DNA of 64,000 nucleotides from NCBI GenBank assembly GCA_963737075.1, contig CAVTRI010000001.1, positions 372,001-436,000 of the forward strand, in the 5' to 3' direction. The stretch comes from CAVTRI01 sp963737075 (GTDB taxonomy: Bacteria > Actinomycetota > Acidimicrobiia > Acidimicrobiales > Palsa-688). A program made the position numbers and the translations under genes. Shown here one piece after another: positions 9,331-19,158 of this stretch (position 1 is its first letter; every line of letters starts with the position of its first letter). Under the pieces are notes generated by a model that did not search any database, had not been told where the DNA came from, and was given only the letters and a program-made list of their open reading frames with translations.

Positions 9331-9398
9331 ACATTGTGGGCCGCGCTCGACCGGCGATGTGTTGGCGCTACCGGCCACATTGTGGGCCGCGCTCGACC
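9331..9398. repeat. Pair of 22-bp direct repeats between wecA and atpC
   Basis: ACATTGTGGGCCGCGCTCGA plus two further bases (CC) occurs at 9331-9352 and again, identical, at 9377-9398, a period of 46 bases. It lies in the gap between two convergent operons. No function is evident; a small tandem duplication that has since diverged between the copies is the simplest reading. Confidence 0.85.
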
Positions 9399-9442
9399 AA
9401 TAAGGGGCTGACACCTGAGCGCGCCACGTGACGCCCCGCCGG

Positions 9443-9460
9443 CGCGCTACATAAAGCGCG
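9443..9460. terminator. Weak candidate hairpin between convergent wecA and atpC
   Basis: CGCGCT-ACATAA-AGCGCG forms a 6-bp perfect stem with a 6-base loop. It lies 11 bases from the atpC stop and could serve both convergent operons, but there is no T-run on either side, so it is not a classic intrinsic terminator. A Rho-dependent end is equally possible. Confidence 0.3.
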
Positions 9461-9470
9461 GCTGGGGCTC

Positions 9471-9863
9471 CTAGACGGCAGCGGCAACTTCCAGCCGGAC
9501 CTGGGCCCGGCGCAGGGCGGCGTCGGCGTCAGGGTCGCCGGCCCGGCCAGACGCCTCCTGCTCGGCCCGCCGCGCCCGGTCCACGTCGATCTCGTCGGCC
9601 ACCTCGGCGACGTCGGCGAGCATGATCACCTGGTTGTCCTGCACCTCGACGAAGCCGCCGTGGGCCGCGATCCGCACCTCGCCGCCGCCGGCTTCCTCGG
9701 CCCCGACCACCCGCACCACACCGGGCTCGAGCACCCCGATGTAAGGCATGTGGTCGGCGAGGAACGCGATCTCCCCGCCAGCGCTGCGACAGACGAGCAT
9801 CTCGGCGTCGCCCGAGTACAGCGTCCGCGACGGGGTGACCACCTCGATGTGGGTGTTGGCCAC
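9471..9863 (-). CDS. atpC: ATP synthase F1 epsilon subunit
   Basis: Central-stalk subunit that couples and can inhibit the F1 motor. 130 residues: an N-terminal beta-sandwich (IEVVTPSRTLYSGDAEMLVCRSAGGEIAFLADHM as separate strands, with the usual G-E-I-A-F-L-A-D-H turn) and a short C-terminal helical part, EIDVDRARRAEQEA, rich in Ala/Arg/Glu. Last gene of the operon, 3 bases after atpD. Confidence 0.95.
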   Translation of the reverse strand: MANTHIEVVTPSRTLYSGDAEMLVCRSAGGEIAFLADHMPYIGVLEPGVVRVVGAEEAGGGEVRIAAHGGFVEVQDNQVIMLADVAEVADEIDVDRARRAEQEASGRAGDPDADAALRRAQVRLEVAAAV

Positions 9864-9866
9864 GCG

Positions 9867-12259
<2,393 letters not shown>

Positions 12260-12262
12260 GGG

Positions 12263-13931
12263 CTACCCGCCCGCCCGCGGTGTCTCTGATACTTCGCTGC
12301 TGTCACTGCCGCCCGTCGCGGCACCCTGGCCGGTTTCGCCCGCGGGCCGCTCGGGCGCGGCCTCTTCGCTGCCGTCACTGCCGCCCGTCCCGGCACCGCC
12401 GCCCGGCCGCTCCGGACCTTGCGGCGAGAAGATCCGCTTGAACTCGTTGATGGCGTCCGCGACGGACTCCTCGGGGGGGAGCTTCGATGTGTCCCGGATG
12501 GTGTCAAGCAGGTCCGCGTGGCGGGACCTCACGAACTCGATCAGCTCGCCTTCGAAGCGGCCGACGTCGTCGACGGGGATGTCGTCGAGAAAGCCGCGCG
12601 TGCCGGAGAAGATCGAGATGACCTGCTCCTCCACCGGCACCGGGGAGTTGAGCCGCTGTTTGAGCAGCTCGGTGAGCCGGTAGCCGCGGTCGAGCTGGGC
12701 CTGGGACACCCGGTCGAGCTCCGAACCGAAGGTGGCGAACGCCTCGAGATCCCGGAACTGGGCCAGGTCGGTCTTGAGGGTGCCGGCGACCGACTTCATG
12801 GCGCTGATCTGGGCGTCGCCGCCCACCCGGGACACCGAGTTGCCGACGTTGATCGCTGGCCGGACGCCGGAGTAGAAGAGATTCTGATTCGAGAAAGACC
12901 TGCCCGTCGGTGATCGAAATGACGTTGGTCGGGATGTAGGCGGAGATGTCTCCCGCCTTGGTCTCGATGATCGGGAGCGCCGTCAACGAACCTCCGCCGT
13001 TGGCGTCGGATAACTTGGCCGCTCGCTCAAGCAGACGGCTGTGGAGGTAGAACACGTCGCCCGGGTAGGCCTCCCGTCCCGGTGGACGACGGAGCAGCAG
13101 CGACAGCGCCCGATAGGCCTCAGCCTGCTTCGACAGGTCGTCGTACACGATCAGAGCGTGCTCGCCGCTGTCCATCCAGTGCTGCCCCATGGCGCACCCC
13201 GCATACGGTGCGAGGTACTTGAAGGGGGCCGGGTCCGACGCCGGCGCGGCCACGACGACCGTGTAGTCCATCGCTCCTCGCTCGCGGAGGGTGTCGACGG
13301 TCTGAGCGACGGTCGACCCCTTTTGCCCGATGGCCACGTAGATGCACTTCACGCCCTGGCCAGCCTGGTTGAGGATGGTGTCGACCGTGACCGACGTCTT
13401 GCCGGTCTTGCGGTCGCCGATGATGAGCTCCCGCTGGCCCCGGCCGATCGGAGTCATGGCGTCGATCGCCTTGATGCCGGTCTGGAGCGGCTCGTGGACC
13501 TTCTGGCGGCCTACGATGCCCGGCGCCTGGACCTCGAGGCGGCGGGTTTCGGTGGCCTCGATGGCGCCTTTGCCGTCGATCGGCTCGCCAAGCGGGCTGA
13601 CCACCCGGCCGAGGAGGGCGTCGCCGACGGGCACCGACAGGATGCGCCCGGAGGCGCGGACGGCCTGGCCTTCCTCCAGGCGCTCGATCGGTCCGAGCAC
13701 GACGGCGCCAATCGAGTCCTCGTCGAGATTGAGGGCCAGACCGACGACGCCGCCTTCGAACTCGAGCAGTTCGTTGACCGCCGCGTTGGGCAGGCCGGTC
13801 ACCCGGGCGATGCCGTCGTACACCTCACGGATCCTCCCGACCTGCTCGGTCGTGACGCCGGGGGTAAAGCCCTCGACGTTGCGCCGGAGGGCTTCGGCGA
13901 TGTCGGAAGCGTTGATCGTCAGTTCGGGCAT
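12263..13931 (-). CDS. atpA: ATP synthase F1 alpha subunit (one apparent +1 frameshift)
   Basis: Non-catalytic nucleotide-binding subunit of F1. The first part, read from the ATG at 13931, has P-loop GDRKTGKTS and runs to [10 protein letters not shown], where the frame breaks at about 12884-12890. The rest ([20 protein letters not shown] onward) continues in another frame to 12263. Removing one base from CTCGAATCAGAATCTC restores a continuous 555-residue protein. With an otherwise intact operon and no further damage, a sequencing or assembly indel is more likely than a pseudogene. After the normal end (FKRIFS) there is a Gly/Ser/Glu/Pro-rich tail of about 50 residues with an imperfect two-fold repeat. 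Confidence 0.92.
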
Positions 13932-14867
13932 CTAACTGGAATCTCCTGTGTCGGGCTCGACGTCGCCGCCGCCGAGTCGCGGGGCGGGGAGGGTGAGGCG
14001 GTCTTTGAGAAGTTCGAGGCGGTGGCGGACGCTGCCGTCTACGACGGTGTCACCGAGGGTGGCGACGAACCCGCCCAGGATCTCGGGGTCGACCGAGACG
14101 CGAACCTCGGTCGGTCGACCCGTCACCCGCGAAAGGGCATCGGCGAGCCGGTCGCGCTGGTCGTCGTCGATCTCCACCGCGCACACGACCTCGGCCAGAC
14201 GACGGTTGGTTTCGAGCCCTACCCGGTCCACGATCGCCTGGAGGTGGTCGAGGTAATCGCGTGACCGGCCGACCTCGGTGGCGTAGGTGGCCAAGCGCAA
14301 AGTTTCGGGGCGAGCTTTGTCCCGCAGCAGTGTGTCGACCAGCCCCTGCCGCGCCTCGCTCGGGACGTCGCGGCTGGTCAGGGCCTGCCGCAGGTCGGCG
14401 GCGCCGTCGACGATGCGCATGAAGCGGAACAGCTCGTCCTCGACGTCGTCGAGCACCCGGCGGTCGCTCACGCCGCCGAGCACGGCGTCGGTGTAGCCCT
14501 GGACGCGTTCGGCGGCCGCGGTCCTGCCGAGGAGGGCCTCACCCACCGGTACCCGGTCGGTGGCGGCCGCTCTTACCCGGCTCGCCAGCCAGGACACGTC
14601 TGGCGGGTATTCGGTGGCACGGTCGGCGTCAACCGGGTAGCTCAGCAGCGCGAGGGTGGCCGGGTCGACCTGGGATGCCAGCAGGCTCGACAGCACCGCC
14701 CGGCGGGATGCGGCGGGCACGCCGGGGTCGGCGAGCACGCGTCGCAGGTCTTCAGATGAGGCGACGAGTCCCTGCACGGACTCCAGCTCGCCGGCGAGCC
14801 GTTCGGTCGTCGCCGGTGCCGCCGTTTCGAGAACGGCGTCGGTGTAGCCCCGGATTGCCTCACGCAT
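13932..14867 (-). CDS. atpH: ATP synthase F1 delta subunit, long form with duplicated N-terminal domain
   Basis: Peripheral-stalk subunit joining b to the top of F1. The ATG at 14867 overlaps the atpF stop by one base (TAATG). At 311 residues it is much longer than the 175-180 residues of E. coli delta. Two copies of an OSCP-type N-terminal helical domain are visible: GYTDAVL recurs at residues 7-13 and 124-130, and the following SEDLRRVLADPGVPAASR matches AADLRQALTSRDVPSEAR. The usual C-terminal region (VRVSVDPEILGGFVATLGD) follows. The frame is open further upstream but there it is the shadow of atpF. Confidence 0.93.
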   Translation of the reverse strand: MREAIRGYTDAVLETAAPATTERLAGELESVQGLVASSEDLRRVLADPGVPAASRRAVLSSLLASQVDPATLALLSYPVDADRATEYPPDVSWLASRVRAAATDRVPVGEALLGRTAAAERVQGYTDAVLGGVSDRRVLDDVEDELFRFMRIVDGAADLRQALTSRDVPSEARQGLVDTLLRDKARPETLRLATYATEVGRSRDYLDHLQAIVDRVGLETNRRLAEVVCAVEIDDDQRDRLADALSRVTGRPTEVRVSVDPEILGGFVATLGDTVVDGSVRHRLELLKDRLTLPAPRLGGGDVEPDTGDSS

Positions 14868-15391
14868 TACAAGCTCACTTCGGCGGCGCCCGCACTTTCC
14901 GTCACCTCGGCGACGGCGCGGTCGACCAGGGCCTGATGGGTCTGGCGATCGAGCCCCTGACCGATGACCTTTTCGACCACAGCAATCGTCAGATCCGCGA
15001 TCTGCTGGCGCAGCTCCTCTGCCGCGCGGCGAGCCTCGGCGTCGATGTCGGTCCGGGCCCGGGTGACGAGACGGTCGTACTCCTGCTCGGCCTGCTGGCG
15101 TCGTTCGCTTCGCAGCTGCTCCGCCAGGCGGTTGGCCTCGTCCACCAGGCCGCGCGCCTGGGTGCGGGCTTCGTCGACGACGCGGCGGTACTCGGTCTCC
15201 GCCTCCTCCGACCGGCGCTTGGCTTCCTCGGCGTTGACGAGCGCCTCCTTGATCGTCTGCTGGCGGTCGTTCATGCTCCGCTGCAGGGGCGGCAGGACCC
15301 ACCTGGCCAGCGCGCCGAGCACGAGCAAGAACGCCACCAGCTCGACGAAGAACGTGGCGTTGGGGACGAGGAAGTTGTTGGCACCCAGCAT
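14867..15391 (-). CDS. atpF: ATP synthase Fo b subunit
   Basis: Membrane-anchored peripheral stalk. 174 residues: one N-terminal membrane helix (ATFFVELVAFLLVLGALARW, residues 12-31) followed by PPLQRSMNDR and a long charged Ala/Glu/Arg coiled coil. Only one b-type gene is present. Its stop codon overlaps the atpH start by one base. Confidence 0.95.
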   Translation of the reverse strand: MLGANNFLVPNATFFVELVAFLLVLGALARWVLPPLQRSMNDRQQTIKEALVNAEEAKRRSEEAETEYRRVVDEARTQARGLVDEANRLAEQLRSERRQQAEQEYDRLVTRARTDIDAEARRAAEELRQQIADLTIAVVEKVIGQGLDRQTHQALVDRAVAEVTESAGAAEVSL

Positions 15392-15397
15392 CGAAGG

Positions 15398-15658
15398 TCA
15401 GCCCTTGGCGAGCACGAAGACGAACAGCGCCGCGAACGCCAGGTTGATGAAGTACATACCTTCAACCAAGCCGACGATCAGGAACATCGTGGTGTAGAGG
15501 CGCCCCTGGACCTCGGGCTGGCGGGCGATGCCGGCGATGGTCTGGCTACCGGCCAGGCCGTCACCGACGGCGGCGCCGATGGCGCCCCCGCCGAGGGCCA
15601 GCCCGCCGCCTGCGAAGGCTCCGGCCAGCTCGATGGCTTTTTGGGTGGTTGCGGCCAC
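15398..15658 (-). CDS. atpE: ATP synthase Fo c subunit
   Basis: Rotor-ring proteolipid of 86 residues from a GTG preceded by AGGAG. Two membrane helices: a Gly-rich first helix ([15 protein letters not shown]), the polar loop ARQPE, and a second helix with the ion-carrying Glu66 ([11 protein letters not shown]). The residue after Glu66 is Gly, not Ser, and no other sodium-site residues are evident, so proton coupling is expected. Confidence 0.96.
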   Translation of the reverse strand: MAATTQKAIELAGAFAGGGLALGGGAIGAAVGDGLAGSQTIAGIARQPEVQGRLYTTMFLIVGLVEGMYFINLAFAALFVFVLAKG

Positions 15659-15681
15659 TGTTTCTTTCTCCTATCTGCGCC

Positions 15682-16419
15682 CTAGTGGGCTTCTTTCTCG
15701 ATGGCGAACTGGAAGTACAAGATGGTCAGCAGCGCAAAAATGAACGCCTGGATAAGACCGATAAACATGTCGAAAAGCTTCCAGATCACGGTGAACGCAA
15801 TGCTGGCGGGGAAAAAGGCGATGGGGAAGCTGATGAGCAGAGCGATCATGATTCCGCCGGCGAACAGGTTGCCGAAGAGCCGTAGCGCCAATGTGAGCGG
15901 CTTGACCAGTTCGTTGATGACATGGAATGGCCCCATCCATCGCGGTCGACCGACGAGATGATTGATGTAACCCACAAATCCCTGCTCCCGGAAGCCGGCG
16001 GCCGTGAAGAGCACGAAGACCACCGCCGCGAGCGCGTACGTGAAGTTGACATCCGCGCTGGGGGCCGGGCTGTAGTCGGTGTTGTGGAACAGTCCGGGGA
16101 AGATCTCCAGCCAGCTGGCGGCCAGGATGATCATGAAAAGCGTCACCGCCAGCGGCACCACACGCCGGTACTTGGGGCCAAGGGTTGACTCCACCTGGTC
16201 GCCGACGCTGCTCACGATCAGCTCCCAGAACATCTGCAGCCGGCTGGGCACGCCCCTGCTGGCTCGCTTGCTCATGTAGAGCCCGAGGCCGAGCACGATG
16301 GCGCCCGCGACCACCGTGTTCCAGATCGTGTCGAGGTTGAACTTCAAACCACCAATGCTGCGGGTGACGTGCTCGCCGACGGGGATGTTGACGGCGACGA
16401 AGTGTGCGGCGTCAAGCAT
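15682..16419 (-). CDS. atpB: ATP synthase Fo a subunit
   Basis: Proton-channel subunit, 245 residues with about five membrane helices. The essential arginine lies in LALRLFGNLFAGG, and the last helix is LIQAFIFALLTILYF. Its ATG lies inside the end of the upstream atpI-like gene (8-base overlap), consistent with coupled translation. Confidence 0.96.
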   Translation of the reverse strand: MLDAAHFVAVNIPVGEHVTRSIGGLKFNLDTIWNTVVAGAIVLGLGLYMSKRASRGVPSRLQMFWELIVSSVGDQVESTLGPKYRRVVPLAVTLFMIILAASWLEIFPGLFHNTDYSPAPSADVNFTYALAAVVFVLFTAAGFREQGFVGYINHLVGRPRWMGPFHVINELVKPLTLALRLFGNLFAGGIMIALLISFPIAFFPASIAFTVIWKLFDMFIGLIQAFIFALLTILYFQFAIEKEAH

Positions 16420-16837
16420 CGGCGTCCCCGGGAGCCTGGAGTTGCCGCTTCTGCGCCCGTAGCAACGACAGGAGGGCCTGGTACAGCAGCAGGACCTGGA
16501 AGAGGGCCAGGCCGGCGACCACGCCCCATCCCATGGGCTCGACGAGGTACAGCAGACCGAACGCCACCGCGGTGCAGGCGCCGAGGCGCAGGGCGACGCT
16601 GCCGACGAACGGTTTGCGGACCACCTTGCCCTCCTCGGTGGTGAAACGCAGCGCCGACGCCTGGAACACCCGGTGGTTCGCGATGGCCATCGCCAGGCCG
16701 ACGACGAGGCCAGGGGCTACGAGCGGCTGGTGGAACACGAACGAGGCGACGATCCCCAACGCCGCGACGGGCACCGTCGAACGCAGGGTACGGCGCAGTA
16801 CGCCGTCGATCTCGATGACTGGGAGTCCTGCGAACAC
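16412..16837 (-). CDS. AtpI-like ATP synthase accessory membrane protein
   Basis: 141 residues from GTG with four predicted membrane helices (about residues 22-37, 41-58, 78-98 and 102-123). Position directly before atpB and the four-helix plan match AtpI, a non-stoichiometric factor for c-ring assembly and ion handling, but the sequence similarity is weak and I call it from context. It overlaps atpB by 8 bases. Confidence 0.7.
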   Translation of the reverse strand: MFAGLPVIEIDGVLRRTLRSTVPVAALGIVASFVFHQPLVAPGLVVGLAMAIANHRVFQASALRFTTEEGKVVRKPFVGSVALRLGACTAVAFGLLYLVEPMGWGVVAGLALFQVLLLYQALLSLLRAQKRQLQAPGDADA

Positions 16838-16876
16838 GGTCTTTTCGGCCTTGGGGTATTTACCTGGCGGGATTCG

Positions 16877-17107
16877 TCATTGGTACTTCTTGATCTCGGC
16901 GCGGGTGACCATGGCGCCGCAAGCGATGCCAGCGGCCATACCGACGAACAGAAACACCGGCGTCGTGCCGAGTCCCCGGTCGACCAGCCACCCGAGAACC
17001 ATGCCCAAGCCCAGGCAGATCGCATTCATCATGCCCAGTTGGGCGAACGCCATGATACCCGGTTGCTTCTGAGGTTTGTCCTCGGGACACGACCCGAATC
17101 CTCCCAT
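16877..17107 (-). CDS. AtpZ-like two-helix membrane protein, first gene of the atp operon
   Basis: 76 residues from the ATG at 17107. Polar N-terminus, then two membrane helices around MMNAICLGLGMVLGWLVDRG and PVFLFVGMAAGIACGAMV, ending TRAEIKKYQ. The G-W/Y-x-x-D end of helix 1 and the short two-helix size match AtpZ/AtpI-type leader genes of ATP synthase operons. The start is only 22 bases from the divergent 2H-GNAT start, so the operon promoter must lie in or overlap that gene, or the start is one of the internal Met codons. Confidence 0.72.
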   Translation of the reverse strand: MGGFGSCPEDKPQKQPGIMAFAQLGMMNAICLGLGMVLGWLVDRGLGTTPVFLFVGMAAGIACGAMVTRAEIKKYQ

Positions 17108-17128
17108 GTCAGCGATCGTTACGGCAAG

Positions 17129-18082
17129 ATGACGGCCGTGAGCAGCCGCCGGCGGCTCGGGGTCGCATTGGTCCTGGACCCTCCGGTAGCGGTCGAGGTC
17201 AACGGGCTTCGGCGGGCGCTCGGCGACGTCGGGCTGCAAAAGGTGCCGCCCCACATCACGCTGGTGTCACCGCTCAACGTCCGAGTCGGTGACCTCCCCG
17301 CCGCGCTGGCAGTGTTGCGGGCGGCGGCCGCGGCTATGCGCGGGCCGCTGACCCTGACCCTGGGACCACCAGCCAGCTTCCGCCCCCTATCGCCGGTGGT
17401 CTACCTCGAGGTCGGCGGCGACCTCCCTGCGTTGCGGACACTGCACGCCTCGCTGCAGGCGCCGCCGCTGCTTCGGCGCAACACGTGGCCCTGGGTGCCG
17501 CACGTGACGTTGATCGACGGCGCCAACGACGAGCGGATCGCGGCGGCACTTGCCGCGCTCGACCGCTATGCGGCGGTCTGCCTCGTCGACCGGGTCGTCC
17601 TGCTGGAGGAGCGATCACGCGCCGGGCAGGGCGGCAGTGGGCTGGGTGCCGGGCCTGGCGGCACTTTAGGGTGGCGGCCGCTGGCCGACGCCGCGTTCGG
17701 CCCCGAAGTGGTGGTCGGCCGAGGCGGGCTGGCTCTGCACCTGACGCTGGGCCGGCTGCTCGACCCCGAAGGGATGGCCTTGCTGACTGCCTCCGGTGTC
17801 GACGCCGCCTCGACGCGCCCAGCGCTTGCGGACATTGTGGCGACGGCACGGAGAGAGGGAACGGTGGTCGCCCTCGGCGCCGCCTGGCGCAAGCCCGACG
17901 GCGGCCACGTGGGCGTGTTCGTCGCGCCCGCGGTCCGGCGCCAGGGAATTGGGTCTGTCGTTCTCGCCCAGGTGGAGACCGCCGTCCGCCGTGCTGGCTG
18001 GGGCTACCCTTCGTTGGCTGCCGCCGGGCCAGCCGGCTTTTACCGGTCGCGCAGCGACTATTCGAAGGCCACTGACGAGTAA
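17129..18082 (+). CDS. 2H phosphoesterase (2'-5' RNA ligase-like)/GNAT acetyltransferase fusion
   Basis: 317 residues. Residues about 10-185 are a 2H-family phosphoesterase with both H-x-T motifs: His42-Thr44 in [10 protein letters not shown] and His125-Thr127 in PHVTLIDG. The linker is Gly-rich. Residues about 195-317 are a GNAT domain: [21 protein letters not shown] is the acetyl-CoA-binding motif A (RRQGIG). Both halves keep their key residues. Substrates are unknown; 2H enzymes act on cyclic phosphates or 2'-5' linkages. The end overlaps the convergent glpX end by 25 bases. A GTG at 17138 is an alternative start. Confidence 0.8.
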   Translation: MTAVSSRRRLGVALVLDPPVAVEVNGLRRALGDVGLQKVPPHITLVSPLNVRVGDLPAALAVLRAAAAAMRGPLTLTLGPPASFRPLSPVVYLEVGGDLPALRTLHASLQAPPLLRRNTWPWVPHVTLIDGANDERIAAALAALDRYAAVCLVDRVVLLEERSRAGQGGSGLGAGPGGTLGWRPLADAAFGPEVVVGRGGLALHLTLGRLLDPEGMALLTASGVDAASTRPALADIVATARREGTVVALGAAWRKPDGGHVGVFVAPAVRRQGIGSVVLAQVETAVRRAGWGYPSLAAAGPAGFYRSRSDYSKATDE

Positions 18083-19071
18083 GCGGACAGCTTCTTCAGC
18101 TGGTGGTGGGCATCGATGCGGCGCACGGTCCCGGACTTCGAGCGCATGACTAAAGACGCCGTGGACGCGCCCTGGCGGTCGTACTGGACGCCACGGAGCA
18201 GCTCCCCGTCGGTGACGCCGGTAGCGGCGAAGAAACAGTTGTCCCCGGCGACGAGGTCGTCGGTGGTCAGGATCCTGTCCAGGTCGTAGCCGAGCGCCTC
18301 CGCGGCGCGACGTTCGTCGTCGTCGCGCGGCCACAGCCGGCCCTGCAGCTCGCCACCCATGCATTTGAGGGCCGCGGCGGTGATCACCCCTTCGGGCGTG
18401 CCCCCGATCCCGATCAGGATGTCGGCGCCCGCCCCGACCCACGCGGTCGAAATGGCGCCGGCGACGTCGCCGTCGGGGATGAGCCGGACCCGGCCGCCGG
18501 CCTCGCGCACCTCGCGGATGAGCTCCTCGTGGCGGGGACGGTCGAGGATCACTGCCGTGATGTCGCGGACCGACTCGCCCTTGGCCGCCGCCACCGCCCG
18601 CAGGTTGTCCGCCGCCGAACGCTCGAGGCTCACATGCCCGGCGGACTCGGGACCGACGGCCAGCTTTTCCATGTACACGATCGGGCCGGGGTTGAACATC
18701 GTGCCCCGCTCGCTCACGGCGATCACCGACAGCGCCCCGCCCCGGCCGAGGGCGGTCAGCGTGGTGCCGTCGATCGGGTCGACGGCGACGTCTGTGAGCG
18801 GGGGCGTCCCGTCACCGACCTCCTCGCCGTTGTAGAGCATTGGTGCGTCGTCTTTTTCGCCCTCGCCGATGACAACGACGCCGGCCATCGGCACGCTGTC
18901 GAGCACAACGCGCATCGCGTCCACGGCCGCGCCGTCCGCGCCCTCCTTGTCTCCACGTCCCATCCAGCGGGCGGCGGCCATCGCCGCCGCCTCCGTCACC
19001 CGTACCAACTCGAGCGCCAGATTGCGGTCCGGGGCCTGCGGCCGACGCGGCTGCGCCATGCCGCTGACCAT
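18058..19071 (-). CDS. glpX: Fructose-1,6-bisphosphatase class II
   Basis: Gluconeogenic phosphatase of the Li-sensitive, metal-dependent superfamily. 337 residues; a second Met at 19059 could be the true start. Metal-binding motifs [14 protein letters not shown] and AVDPIDGTT are clear, as is [12 protein letters not shown] with the class II signature. It is a stand-alone gene, convergent with the 2H-GNAT gene and divergent from the FN3 surface protein gene. In actinobacteria GlpX is often the only FBPase. Confidence 0.95.
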   Translation of the reverse strand: MVSGMAQPRRPQAPDRNLALELVRVTEAAAMAAARWMGRGDKEGADGAAVDAMRVVLDSVPMAGVVVIGEGEKDDAPMLYNGEEVGDGTPPLTDVAVDPIDGTTLTALGRGGALSVIAVSERGTMFNPGPIVYMEKLAVGPESAGHVSLERSAADNLRAVAAAKGESVRDITAVILDRPRHEELIREVREAGGRVRLIPDGDVAGAISTAWVGAGADILIGIGGTPEGVITAAALKCMGGELQGRLWPRDDDERRAAEALGYDLDRILTTDDLVAGDNCFFAATGVTDGELLRGVQYDRQGASTASLVMRSKSGTVRRIDAHHQLKKLSAYSSVAFE

Positions 19072-19158
19072 ACCCGGGCGCGCAGGGCCGGATGTGCAAG
19101 GTCGCGATACGATTTGGCTCCCAGACTTCCTGGGCTGAAGGGTGCGTGACTGAAAAGG

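Noticed and set aside
9443..9460. A confident intrinsic terminator between wecA and atpC
   Set aside because: The 6-bp stem has no T-run on either strand; kept only as a weak candidate.
12263..13931. atpA and the cysteine desulfurase as true pseudogenes
   Set aside because: Each has a single-base defect with no other damage in an essential or tightly coupled gene; sequence error is the simpler explanation.
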